Shown here piece after piece: positions 42,602 to 52,768 of a DNA stretch of 64,000 nt. The notes under the pieces are model-generated. The model was not told where the DNA came from. It ran no database searches and worked only from the letters and a program-made list of their open reading frames with translations. A program made the translations under genes and the position numbers. Within the stretch, counting starts at the first letter, position 1, and each line of letters starts with the position of its first letter. Origin of the DNA: a virus. The stretch spans positions 1 to 64,000 of the IMG/VR virus record IMGVR_UViG_3300034073_004354; one strand, given 5' to 3'.

Positions 42602-45600
42602 TTACAGAAAATTGGGGTTGATCCTCACATCTTCGAGTCCGGGCAGCCCCAACGATATTATCATACAAAGTAGCTCTTTCTTCCTCAAATTTACTTTATT
42701 AAAATCTTCGCTGTAGCCTAAGAAGTCATTTGCTTCATTTTCATTATCTTCATCGTCTAGGGTAGCAATTATATAATCAATATATGCTCTTAAGTTTTTT
42801 CCCATAGTAGTGTAAAAGGTACCTACCGTTTTTAAAAGACTACCCGGTTTGGTGGGTGAGGTACTTCTTCCAGCATTAGCAAAGTCATTTATATTAGCAA
42901 TACGACCCCCTGAACCGGCTGGATTAACATATCTTATCACTGTGCCGGCATCATTATCATCATTTTGGATAATATCAAAATATTTTCCTGGTGATCTAAA
43001 CCATTTTTTAAGTCTATCACTTACAGAGCTCAACTCTGGCGGGGTTCTTTCTGCAAAGATTGAATTTACTGTATTTTGTATATAAAACTTTCCTTCTGGA
43101 ACACCACCCTCTGCTTCGGAACGTGGAACCATTTTTTCAAACAGATCTTCAACTGTTAATCCGGTACTGGATCTTTTTTCTTTTACACTTGGAATCTCGC
43201 TAAAAATACCAGCAAGTTCATCTAGTCCAAATACAGAAACAATAAATCTTAGCAATCTTTGTTTTTCATCATCATCTAGTTCTGCTCCACGAATAATTGG
43301 ATTTTTGATTATCTTATAACAAGTAATCGGATCCTCTAGTGTAACTCTTACATGTGGATATTTTATTTTGGGATCTTCTTTCTTAAAGAAAGATTCGCCA
43401 CTAATGATGCTGGCAGGCATATTTTTGATAAAACTTACTGTTTTATCAAGCTCACTTTTAATTTCTTTATATAAATCAGTCTCTGCTGCTTTCTTATCCC
43501 TTTGAAGCATCTCCTCTAATTGTTCAGAATGCTCTATAATTAGATCTTCTAGGTCGGCAACAGAATAAGAATATAGGCTTTGCTCACCTGAACTTCTACC
43601 TATTCTGATCAAAATAGAAATATCCAGTGGTTTATCTTCAAAATTCACTACAATACGCCTGCCTGTTAGAATGACACCCTTGGAATCGCCAAGATTAGTC
43701 TCTTTCTTTTGTACATCTAAGGGTATATTAAAACCTACCCAATTCCAAGTTGTTTCACTGCGAGTAGGTGGCCAAGCAATTTGTGTTGATGCCCTAGGTG
43801 TTCTTGTACCAATTTGATGTCGGCTGGTATTTAGCCCAGTCATTGGGGAATCTGGTGATTCCTTATTAGTATAAAAGTTTAGTTTTTTAAACTTATACTT
43901 CAGGCCTTCGGCTGTAAAGTTATCATTAATAAATTTTAAATAGTTCAAGTCCTCGGAGTTAGTGTCAAGTTGATTGTACAGACCAATAAAATTATCTATT
44001 TTAGTTTTAAATATACTATCTATAAGTCCCTTTAATTTTGTAGAAAGATCATCAAGTATAATATCATGATAACGTTTTATTTCAGCATTATCGCTAGTAT
44101 TCATATAATTTATTAATTCTGAAAATGATTCTTCCCCACCTTTTTCAAATAATTCAAACACTTTCTCTTTAAATGCTTCTGTAAAAATAATATTCTCATC
44201 AGCAAGTAATTTTTTAATAGCAAAATCAAGCAAATTATTATCTTCATCCTCTTCCAAACCCAGGGCCAATATTAGCTTTTTTTGATGTGATGGATTTTGA
44301 GAGATTGCCATTAAACATTCAAAAATATTATTTTTATGTGCTGCTACATCTTTTTCTTCACTAGAATCATCAAGCTTCATATAATGTTCTATTAGCTTTG
44401 ACCATCCTACCGAGGTAACGCCAAGCTCATTGTTTAGATGATAGTCAATAGCGCTTCTGCGATCCTCAAATATTTGATATTTTCCTTCTGAGCCGTAAAC
44501 AGTAAAGCGCTCCTCTTGCTTTAGATAATCCAATATACTTGACGGATTTTCTCTGTCTACAAAAGGAATCCAATCCCAACCAAAGACTGTTTCGCTATAT
44601 TCGCCTGGAATAAAATTCAACGTTGTAACTGGCATTATGCTATTAACGGTATTTAAGGCGGTTGATACCAGTGCGCTTTGTGGAGCCTCAGAATTCATCG
44701 CCCTTAATCTTCCCAAAATATATTCTTTTGCAGCAAGCAAATTATCAGTATCAAATATCTCTGTATTGATAACATCCACTATGTTGTTAGTCGTTTCAGT
44801 AGGAGGTGATATTGATTTGCTTAGCTCAAAATAAGCCATATCTAGGTTAGTGCAATATTTTCTATATTTATTGGTTAATTTTCTTAATTTAGAATTATCT
44901 TTTTTCTTTTCATTAATAAGCTCATTATGTTGATTTCTCAATTCATTAATAGCAAGCTCTAGCTCTCCCTTAATATTCTCGAGCGATTCCTTAACAAGAG
45001 TCTCTATTTCTTGTGATGTTTTATCACCACTTAAAACAGTTAAAATATCATTAACATAATCATCTGGAATACTTATTCCACAATAATAATTCGACTCCTC
45101 ATCGTATCCAAAATACTTAGAGATAATTTCATTTAGTTTCTTAATTATATTTATGACATAGACAACAGAAAGTATGGCATTGTTTTGTCTAGCAGTCTTA
45201 ATCGCAGGCAATGCCTTGGCTTTATCATGTGTACCTTGTAAGAATTTTGTGAATTTATTCTTATCTAAATTTAAAGTTGTCAATAACAAGGAGGTTGCTT
45301 CTTGTAACACATTAGAAGACTCTATTTCTTGTATACTTATCTGTTCTAAAAAGGTAACCCAAGACCTATTTGGGTCACCCTCATCATTGGTAACAGAGTC
45401 AATATTTTGTATGACCTCATTGACTGCAATAATTGCTTTTTTAATTGCAGTAGTCAAAATTAACTTTGACATAGATTCATCAAAGGTAAAGCTACTGATA
45501 TCAAAAATATTTTGCTTTATCCAGATTCCAATCTCACCAGTTATTTTTTCAATCTCTTCTATAATTTTATTACCAAAGAATTGATTGTAAAAATCAACCT

Positions 45601-48600
45601 TTGATTTTTGAGGCATTCCTTCTTTAAATTTAAAGACCTTACCATCAAAAGCCCTTCTTAAAGTTTGCTTTAGTGAGATCTTTATTTCATCGGGAATGGA
45701 GCTATTGACAGAAAAGCCTTCAATAAGTTCATCTAGTAAGTTTGTTGATAATGCTGAGCGACTGTACGCTTCAAAAACATGAATTACAGCAGACATTACT
45801 TTACTAAAATTTTCTAATTTTTCAAAATAAATGGGTCCTGTAACAGGAGAGGTGGATTTTATCGTACTTTTAGTACCAGGGACTGCAACATTACTCTCTT
45901 GGAGTTTCTGCGCGGCTTTTGCATAGACATCCAGTCTTCCAGTTTCCTCCCTGTCCCCTTCCCCTGATGGTGCCGCACCAAATATATCACCTCCGCCATA
46001 GTCATCAGGGCTGCCCATACTTCCCATACTTTCCGCACTCTCTAAGGCTTTACGCATGGTTATGTCACCACGACCGCCACCACCATCCTCATCTTGTTCT
46101 TCACCGCCATCTATACTTAGAGTTGCTGCGCTTGCCTCCGTTGCAAAGTAAGTATATTCTTCATGGGTGCTGGGATGCTCATAGCTAAATCCTGAAGGCC
46201 AAATACTTGCTAACGAGCCGGGCGGATACTTAATAAAGATATATGGCTGATTTGTATCATCAATAAAAAACTTTAAGAGATATTTTACTTGGTTGTTTTT
46301 AACATTTGGAAAAACAGTACGCTCTCTTGGATCTTTACTAACCCATTCGCTATACAAAAGTCTATTTTCCATCGGAAATTTTTCCATTAATGCAGTGGTA
46401 TCCGCAAGAGCCAACCAGCCTTGATTTAACACTTCCTGACTGTTTTGCTTACCAGACTTCTGTGTCAAAAGAATATTGTTTGAATCGTTAGTCTCATATG
46501 CAGCATTTCCCTCACCAAACTTAAGGCTATGACCTACATTAAAAATATGTCCAAATGGGCACTTTAGATTTAGGCTTTGTAATATGCTACCTTGTGCTAT
46601 CTGTCCAGCCGCAGTTTTGAGAAGCATTTCTTTAATCTTCTGAATTCGAATTTTATTAAAGCTAGTCTTTGCTAACTCTAACTCACTATCTTTTGCAGCT
46701 TTAAAATTAACAAAATCTTGATGTAAGGTCATTGCATCTTGAAAGTCCAGACCGTTTGAGACTAATTCATTAAATAATTCAGTATACTGTCCTTCATCCT
46801 GGCTAATCACTTCAAGAGTTTTTAGAATAAAGAACTCACTATTGTCATCTTTAACGAATGATGACAAAGAAGTAGGTGCGCCACAGACCCTAAATGTAAT
46901 AGTTCCTGGCTCCAAATCTTTTAAAGTTCCATCAGGATTTGTTGGCTTGATGAAGCTTTCTGTACCTGCCGGACCTAATTTGGAAAAAGCCATTTTAGGA
47001 TGTTTATACTCAGTTAAGTTAGTTACATTTTCAATATGAGCTGTACAGGCAAAATTAGTTTTAGAAAATTTAAATCCACCACGTAGAAAGCTTTTTGCTA
47101 ATTCAATCTGCGCAGCACTCCTTTCATTAGACCAAGCTTCTGAACCAGGTATAATTACATTCTTACTTGCTTCAGTAAAATTATTGATTCTTTTCTTGGC
47201 GTCAGTTGGGTGTTCTACACCACTCCAGCCAAAACTCACACCGACGTTATCTGAAAGGTATGTGCTAGAGTTTGGCTCTACCTTTGCTCCGCAAAAAGAA
47301 CCGGAAGTGCCTTCAGAATCAAAAGGGCACTCAACAAACCTGTCCCTGATAAAGATAGGGCCGCTAAGTTTTTCTGCGCCCACAGCAAACAAAGCCCCAG
47401 CTCTGCGATGCCAACCTTCCTCTTGAAGTTCTGAATTATTACTTTGTAATAAAGTATTAATTTCACTCCAAGTTTTGTTGCCAGTGTAGTTTCTAACTTT
47501 GTTCCTTTCTCTTTCACGGTCATAAAATGATTCATTAAGTACTGGCCAGCCTTCCTCCTTATTTAATAAATTTAAATCAACTAGGTTACCAGTTTTTTTA
47601 TCAAAAATAGAAAAAAGTGGGACCTTAATGCCCTCTACACCAGCATAGTCTTCCTTTTTCTTCATCCGATTGGCTGTCTCAACCCAAGCAAAGCATACAG
47701 GGCATTTCTTTTTTGTAATCGTTTCATCTTTGTTTGCAATAGCACGAATAGAGTTTCTCTTTAAGATTAAGTCATTAAGTTTGACGCTGTCAAGATAGTT
47801 ATTTGATCCAGAAGGATTATCTAGGTTGAAGAAGCTTTCATTTTTAGCATTTAAATATGAAAAAGCACTGTTCTTAAACGAACCTAGAAAGAACTCTAAG
47901 TTTTTTTTGTTGACAATAGTCCTACCAGGAAGATTTGATAATCTAACTAGCTTGTCATTATCTTCACCAGAATCATCCGCCTGAGTTAAAACCCAGGTAT
48001 TATAACTTGCAAGTAGTAAGGCTACGTTTTGAAAGTTTTTAGCTATCGAGTTGTCTTCAAATATTTTTCTTGAAACACAAGAGTTTTTGAATTCAATTAT
48101 TAACTTATCTAAGCTTGGGTCTGAACTCTTTTTTCTTAATTCAAGAAGTATGCTGTACGCTTCTAAGTCTAAGGTTTTAATTTTAAAAACCAGATTATTA
48201 ACCCTGCGCTGGTATGAATAAAGATCGATATTATAAGCTAATGTTTTAAAGCTACTTCTCCCTTGCAAAGCAGCCACTAGTTCTTGATTAATGCTAGAAA
48301 TTTCCTGACCAAAAGAGAATACCATATTAGATATATTTTCTTGAATAATTCCAATTGGCTCAGTCCTTATGTAGGCATTATTAAAATTTTGAATAGCATT
48401 ATTCAACCGTGGGTTGTTTTCCAATTCTTTTTTAATATCAAGAAGGCCAATTCTGGAGGTAATATCGTCTTCTTCCGTTGTCTTTGATGCTATTTGTGGC
48501 AGGTTTAACTTATCTCGCATCAAATTAAACTGCTGAACCATATCTACTTTGTAGAGGCCCATTTCAGCAAAATTCTTTAACCATTGTGGAATTGATTCAG

Positions 48601-50629
48601 TCTCCCGTTTACCTGCAAGCAATTCTATGATCATAGAAATTTTCTCATCCTCTTCTACGGAGGAAGGTGAACGTCCGCTAACTTGTAAAATCTCATCTAC
48701 TTTTTTAATGTATTCAAGATATGAATCATTAAGCCTAATTGCCTCCCTAAACTTATTTTTCAATTCTTTATTAAACTCATTAGGCACAGTATTTTCTGGT
48801 TTAGAAGAGGTGTGATCCTTACTGTATTGTCCAATCCAGTAGGGATACTTCTCACCACTGAGGCCATCATTCTTAACAATTTCAAGGCATTGATTAGGAA
48901 AGTTAAGCCCGCTACTAATCCCGTATGAACTTAGTTTCTCATCAAACTTTTCCTGATTAGTAACTCTTTTACTTCTTTGAATTTCTCTATACTCTTCCCT
49001 CGGCCCCTGGGTGTTAAAATCTTCTGGATTAAACTTTAGTTCTATAAAATATTGAGATTTTTCTCCGCCAGAATCTTTTATTCTAGAAAATGCTTTATTA
49101 TAGATCTTATCTTTTAATAATGAATAAACATCTTTAAAATCTCCAGCCAAAGAATCTAGCCATACTGGAACTTGTTTATTTGCACAACCCAAGATAAAAA
49201 AGATGGCTTCTAGCATCTTCTCTTTATTATCTTCAGACAGCGCAACTGTAATATTCTCAATAAGTGTTTTAACAATTGTCCGGGTGTCATCGCTATGTTG
49301 TGCTTTAAACTTTTCAATAAATGCACTTAATTTACTAAAATCCCCCGCAGGCTTCTTCCTTGTAGCCCTTCCTCTTCCAGATGGTCTACTCCCTGCTGTT
49401 TCTTGTCCACTTGGTTGAGGTATTGTCTTCTTTATTTTTTCAACCAAGGGAGCATTTCTATTTGTATTTAAAATAAATAATTCTTCTGGTGCAAGCCCAG
49501 CCGCTTCCCCCTTGGCTTCCTCATATTCTGAATTTATCTCTTCTGTATTAATCTGCTTATCCCTAAGCCTATCAATAATTTCTAAAAACCAACCTGGTTT
49601 TTCTGGAGTGGTTGACATGGCAATAATCTTTGCTGCAAACTTCATTTTTTTAACAACAAAGCTTAATCTTTCTGATTCTATCTTTGAAGAAATGCTGTTG
49701 CTAGCAATCTCTCGTATATCATCTGGCAAGCTAGAAATATCTTCACCACTAAGCACCTCGGAAATAAGATCCTCTAAATATCCATAGAGTTTATTGTCAC
49801 CAACCTTTTCTTCAACGACAATGGTTTCTGGTACGGCCTGACTAGTTTGTCCTTTAAGTGGATTAAAAGTAAGGCTCTTGCCCTTGGTCCTTGCTTTATC
49901 AGCAGTTAGCGGCTGATCACCTGGCTTATCGGATTCAATTTTTCCATTGAAGTGAAGTTCTGATAGGGCATTTTTACACCAGGTAAGTGCCGATTCTGTT
50001 TCTTTTTTCAAGAACTTATTGCTAGATTCCGAGATGATTTTAATATGCTTCTTCATATCTTCCAAAATTTTACTTGCTTCTCCAAGAAGTCCATCTTCAA
50101 ACTTCAAGGATTCATAAAACTCCAAGTCCCTTCCTCCAAGTGCGTTAGCCTGACCTACGTATTCTAAAGGTTCCTTTACTCCATATAGGTCTTTTAGTCC
50201 CGCAACCTGTGCAGCCCGATCTTTGCTTTTAGTTAAAAAGTCAATAACGTCTATATATTCAGGTTTTTTTTCTGGGGTTACAGCGGGTGAGATTGGTGCA
50301 GGTGCTTGAGGTGTAGCCTTTGAAGCCCTGCTTGGTAATGCACCAAGCGCATCTCTTATAGAGGCTTCTGTTTTTTGACGTAAAGTTTCTTCACCAATAA
50401 AATCTTTTGAGATTGTTAAAAACGTACGAACCATAGGTGGGTCGTCTTCTAAGACTTCAGAAACAGCCTGTTCAATTGTTTTGTCAGAACCTAAATTATT
50501 TTTGATTTCAATAATGGCTTGAATATATTCTGATTTGTCCGATTCACTCAGCCTAGCAAATGCACTTGCTAGGGAACCTGAGTCTTTAAATCCAATAACT
50601 TCTTCTGTTGCCATCTTGTAAAAATTCAT
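42602..50629 (-). CDS. Giant protein (2675 residues) of unknown function
   Basis: The largest gene in the window, with no recognised family. An N-terminal helical region contains an acidic/Ser leader and Pro/Ala linkers (about 95-125 and 250-265). Long alternating helices run through most of it. Cysteine motifs occur near residue 974 (CPVCFAW), 1100 (CPFDSEGTSGSFCG) and 1357 (CPFGHIFNVGH), suggesting one or more zinc sites in a central domain. A Gly/Asp/Glu-rich linker lies near 1510 (GGEEQDEDGGGGRG). The C-terminal 900 residues are largely helical with occasional strands. Size and linkers suggest a tail tape measure-like, internal or ejected virion protein. There is no transmembrane segment and no RNA polymerase DFDGD motif. 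Confidence 0.5.
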   Translation of the reverse strand: MNFYKMATEEVIGFKDSGSLASAFARLSESDKSEYIQAIIEIKNNLGSDKTIEQAVSEVLEDDPPMVRTFLTISKDFIGEETLRQKTEASIRDALGALPSRASKATPQAPAPISPAVTPEKKPEYIDVIDFLTKSKDRAAQVAGLKDLYGVKEPLEYVGQANALGGRDLEFYESLKFEDGLLGEASKILEDMKKHIKIISESSNKFLKKETESALTWCKNALSELHFNGKIESDKPGDQPLTADKARTKGKSLTFNPLKGQTSQAVPETIVVEEKVGDNKLYGYLEDLISEVLSGEDISSLPDDIREIASNSISSKIESERLSFVVKKMKFAAKIIAMSTTPEKPGWFLEIIDRLRDKQINTEEINSEYEEAKGEAAGLAPEELFILNTNRNAPLVEKIKKTIPQPSGQETAGSRPSGRGRATRKKPAGDFSKLSAFIEKFKAQHSDDTRTIVKTLIENITVALSEDNKEKMLEAIFFILGCANKQVPVWLDSLAGDFKDVYSLLKDKIYNKAFSRIKDSGGEKSQYFIELKFNPEDFNTQGPREEYREIQRSKRVTNQEKFDEKLSSYGISSGLNFPNQCLEIVKNDGLSGEKYPYWIGQYSKDHTSSKPENTVPNEFNKELKNKFREAIRLNDSYLEYIKKVDEILQVSGRSPSSVEEDEKISMIIELLAGKRETESIPQWLKNFAEMGLYKVDMVQQFNLMRDKLNLPQIASKTTEEDDITSRIGLLDIKKELENNPRLNNAIQNFNNAYIRTEPIGIIQENISNMVFSFGQEISSINQELVAALQGRSSFKTLAYNIDLYSYQRRVNNLVFKIKTLDLEAYSILLELRKKSSDPSLDKLIIEFKNSCVSRKIFEDNSIAKNFQNVALLLASYNTWVLTQADDSGEDNDKLVRLSNLPGRTIVNKKNLEFFLGSFKNSAFSYLNAKNESFFNLDNPSGSNNYLDSVKLNDLILKRNSIRAIANKDETITKKKCPVCFAWVETANRMKKKEDYAGVEGIKVPLFSIFDKKTGNLVDLNLLNKEEGWPVLNESFYDRERERNKVRNYTGNKTWSEINTLLQSNNSELQEEGWHRRAGALFAVGAEKLSGPIFIRDRFVECPFDSEGTSGSFCGAKVEPNSSTYLSDNVGVSFGWSGVEHPTDAKKRINNFTEASKNVIIPGSEAWSNERSAAQIELAKSFLRGGFKFSKTNFACTAHIENVTNLTEYKHPKMAFSKLGPAGTESFIKPTNPDGTLKDLEPGTITFRVCGAPTSLSSFVKDDNSEFFILKTLEVISQDEGQYTELFNELVSNGLDFQDAMTLHQDFVNFKAAKDSELELAKTSFNKIRIQKIKEMLLKTAAGQIAQGSILQSLNLKCPFGHIFNVGHSLKFGEGNAAYETNDSNNILLTQKSGKQNSQEVLNQGWLALADTTALMEKFPMENRLLYSEWVSKDPRERTVFPNVKNNQVKYLLKFFIDDTNQPYIFIKYPPGSLASIWPSGFSYEHPSTHEEYTYFATEASAATLSIDGGEEQDEDGGGGRGDITMRKALESAESMGSMGSPDDYGGGDIFGAAPSGEGDREETGRLDVYAKAAQKLQESNVAVPGTKSTIKSTSPVTGPIYFEKLENFSKVMSAVIHVFEAYSRSALSTNLLDELIEGFSVNSSIPDEIKISLKQTLRRAFDGKVFKFKEGMPQKSKVDFYNQFFGNKIIEEIEKITGEIGIWIKQNIFDISSFTFDESMSKLILTTAIKKAIIAVNEVIQNIDSVTNDEGDPNRSWVTFLEQISIQEIESSNVLQEATSLLLTTLNLDKNKFTKFLQGTHDKAKALPAIKTARQNNAILSVVYVINIIKKLNEIISKYFGYDEESNYYCGISIPDDYVNDILTVLSGDKTSQEIETLVKESLENIKGELELAINELRNQHNELINEKKKDNSKLRKLTNKYRKYCTNLDMAYFELSKSISPPTETTNNIVDVINTEIFDTDNLLAAKEYILGRLRAMNSEAPQSALVSTALNTVNSIMPVTTLNFIPGEYSETVFGWDWIPFVDRENPSSILDYLKQEERFTVYGSEGKYQIFEDRRSAIDYHLNNELGVTSVGWSKLIEHYMKLDDSSEEKDVAAHKNNIFECLMAISQNPSHQKKLILALGLEEDEDNNLLDFAIKKLLADENIIFTEAFKEKVFELFEKGGEESFSELINYMNTSDNAEIKRYHDIILDDLSTKLKGLIDSIFKTKIDNFIGLYNQLDTNSEDLNYLKFINDNFTAEGLKYKFKKLNFYTNKESPDSPMTGLNTSRHQIGTRTPRASTQIAWPPTRSETTWNWVGFNIPLDVQKKETNLGDSKGVILTGRRIVVNFEDKPLDISILIRIGRSSGEQSLYSYSVADLEDLIIEHSEQLEEMLQRDKKAAETDLYKEIKSELDKTVSFIKNMPASIISGESFFKKEDPKIKYPHVRVTLEDPITCYKIIKNPIIRGAELDDDEKQRLLRFIVSVFGLDELAGIFSEIPSVKEKRSSTGLTVEDLFEKMVPRSEAEGGVPEGKFYIQNTVNSIFAERTPPELSSVSDRLKKWFRSPGKYFDIIQNDDNDAGTVIRYVNPAGSGGRIANINDFANAGRSTSPTKPGSLLKTVGTFYTTMGKNLRAYIDYIIATLDDEDNENEANDFLGYSEDFNKVNLRKKELLCMIISLGLPGLEDVRINPNFL

Positions 50630-50645
50630 TTATTCACCCTGTTTT

Positions 50646-52010
50646 CTATTTTAGTAACTTAAAGTCTTCTTTTATTTCTGATATTTTAGAGTTGATTATA
50701 CTAAAAATTTCTGAAAGTCCCTCTTCCTCGGATCTAGTTTTTGCGGATAGGATTCTAGAATTAGGCGAAATATTAATAAAATCTGTTTTGTGGTTATTTA
50801 TCTTTTGTATTATTTCTTGATTATTCAAATCTATTTCTTTATCCAAAGAAAGATTTAGACCAACCAAATCAAACAAAAGTTTTCTATCTAAATTATTTTT
50901 GGTTAAAGATAACAGCTTCCAGAACGGATACATTAAAATAGATTTATAATAGATTTTTTTCTTACCCAACATTGCTTTGGTGTTGGAGAAGGAATTATCA
51001 AAAAGATAACTAATATCTCTTCCATCAACTTGAATATCCTTATAAAGCAAGGTCATCTTTTCGTTACCCTCTCTTGGTATAGGTAATAAGATTCCAAAAA
51101 CTTTATTTTGTATCATCCTTTCTTCATCTTTATGAGGGCTAATTACTATTGTTTTTTTAGAATCAAAAAGTAAGTTACCTAATAATGGCCTGGATAGGAG
51201 TATTCCAGAATCATGGGCTGGTGAAGGAAACTTTCTCCTATTAAATTTTGAAAAATCTAAAACATTCTGCAATGGATGAAGCTTATTAAGATAATAATTC
51301 TCGCCCATAGTTCCCTTTGTTAAGGATGGTAGTATATCTAAGGACTCATTATAATAAGAAAAAATTTCTTCATGAAGCTTTTCAATAAGAAGATCCAAAT
51401 CAGATTCTTTTAATCCTTCTAGGCTTTGAATAGTTGATAATTTTCTCTCAAGCACTTTGCCGATACAATATAATGTGGTTTGGATCCTTGCTCGTTTTTT
51501 TGCAAGGGTCACCGGTTCTATCTCCATTAGACTATGAAGATTTTTCTTATCTAAGATTTTCTTTTCTACTTCAAAGCTGGTTCCGTTCTTTACCGCTTGT
51601 TTTTTTGCTAAATCATGATAAATTTCATAATTTTGCACGGGATTAACTTCTTGTATTTTGGTGGTGGTATAGTCCAAGACTATTTTTTTTAGATACTCAA
51701 CCTTAGACCCGATCCTAGAAGCTATTTCAGCCTTATCATTTTCTAGATGATAAGGCTGAGGAATATTATAAGTTTCATAAAATTGTTTTCTCGAAGTGCG
51801 ATAAATAAGTATGGCTGCAGCAACATCTGCAGCATCTTCAAAATTCATATCTTCTAATGGTAAGTTAACAAACTCTCTTTCGATATCCAAAATTCTTTTG
51901 TGAGAATTGTTGGGTGATTTATGTTTTTCTAAGATTGATATTTTATAAAAAGATATATTCTTTTCATTCTCTATATATCTTAGTACTTCACCCCTGGCCT
52001 CTTTCAACAT
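50646..52010 (-). CDS. Helical protein, unknown
   Basis: 454 residues, helical throughout and rich in Lys, Glu, Leu and Ile. LLSRPLLGNLLFDSKKTIVISPHKDEERM is a less helical stretch (about 262-295) with strand-like spacing. The start overlaps the sigma-factor gene by 23 bp, which suggests coupling. It precedes the 2675-residue gene by 16 nt. No motif was recognised. Tail or baseplate assembly is possible by position. Confidence 0.45.
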   Translation of the reverse strand: MLKEARGEVLRYIENEKNISFYKISILEKHKSPNNSHKRILDIEREFVNLPLEDMNFEDAADVAAAILIYRTSRKQFYETYNIPQPYHLENDKAEIASRIGSKVEYLKKIVLDYTTTKIQEVNPVQNYEIYHDLAKKQAVKNGTSFEVEKKILDKKNLHSLMEIEPVTLAKKRARIQTTLYCIGKVLERKLSTIQSLEGLKESDLDLLIEKLHEEIFSYYNESLDILPSLTKGTMGENYYLNKLHPLQNVLDFSKFNRRKFPSPAHDSGILLSRPLLGNLLFDSKKTIVISPHKDEERMIQNKVFGILLPIPREGNEKMTLLYKDIQVDGRDISYLFDNSFSNTKAMLGKKKIYYKSILMYPFWKLLSLTKNNLDRKLLFDLVGLNLSLDKEIDLNNQEIIQKINNHKTDFINISPNSRILSAKTRSEEEGLSEIFSIINSKISEIKEDFKLLK

Positions 52011-52758
52011 CTAAATACTCCGGTTCAGATTCTTCATTGCCAAATTTCTCTGTTCCATCATCCACACCAAAGATTGTCCGAAAGGATCTTTTGTTTGCCA
52101 GCTTTTTCAACCGCATAGAAGCTGCCCATCCAGATAATCCAACCTCATCCGCGGCGTCCTTAATCGAATAATCCTTAAAATAAACAAGCTCAATAATCTT
52201 GCGAGTTTTATAATCTAGTTTTGCACAAATTTTCTTAATAGAAGATTCAAATTCTGATTTATCATATCTAGTTTTAAAAACTGCACTATCTGAGCCAGGG
52301 GTGCCTTCTTCTGCAATAGTATTTTCAAAAAGGACAGAATCTGCTTCACCCTGACCTTGTGACTTATTGGCTTGAAATTGGCTAAAATTAATTTCTTCTC
52401 TAATTCTTTTTATCTTGGCTGTACCTTCATCTTTTGCTTGAAGCGCGAAGGCATCATTAGACATCTTATTTTCACTACGCAAAAAAGAAATCTTCTTATT
52501 ATGAATATGCTTGTGCAAGAAGGTACTCAGCTTTACATCCCGGTGTGGATCGAATGCTTTAATCCCTTCAATTGCAATTATAGATAATTCGCTTTTTGCA
52601 TCTTCAAATTTAAAACCAGGAATATACATGGTAGACGCATACTTGTTAAGTAAGGGATCAATCTTTGCTAGAATCTTGTCAAAGCCTTCACCTGTATTCG
52701 TATCTACATAGAAGGTATCATCATAAACATCAACATATGCTCGATATCCTCTTTCCAT
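51988..52758 (-). CDS. Sigma-70-family RNA polymerase sigma factor
   Basis: 256 residues. Region 2 is recognisable in DAKSELSIIAIEGIKAFDPHRDVKLSTFLHKHIHNKK (about 55-90; quoted only in part), which follows the GLxxAxxxFDPxxxxKFSTYxxxxI pattern. Region 4 is KLDYKTRKIIELVYFKDYSIKDAADEVGLS (about 190-220), a helix-turn-helix. A variable polar linker separates them. It is small and lacks region 1, like T4 gp55, the late sigma. The TATAAATA boxes in this window fit such a factor. It would redirect host RNA polymerase to late genes. Confidence 0.8.
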   Translation of the reverse strand: MERGYRAYVDVYDDTFYVDTNTGEGFDKILAKIDPLLNKYASTMYIPGFKFEDAKSELSIIAIEGIKAFDPHRDVKLSTFLHKHIHNKKISFLRSENKMSNDAFALQAKDEGTAKIKRIREEINFSQFQANKSQGQGEADSVLFENTIAEEGTPGSDSAVFKTRYDKSEFESSIKKICAKLDYKTRKIIELVYFKDYSIKDAADEVGLSGWAASMRLKKLANKRSFRTIFGVDDGTEKFGNEESEPEYLDVERGQG

Positions 52759-52768
52759 TCAGCCTCCA

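Noticed and set aside
42602-50629. Giant protein considered as a phage RNA polymerase subunit
   Set aside because: The catalytic DFDGD-type motif and other beta/beta' signatures were not found.
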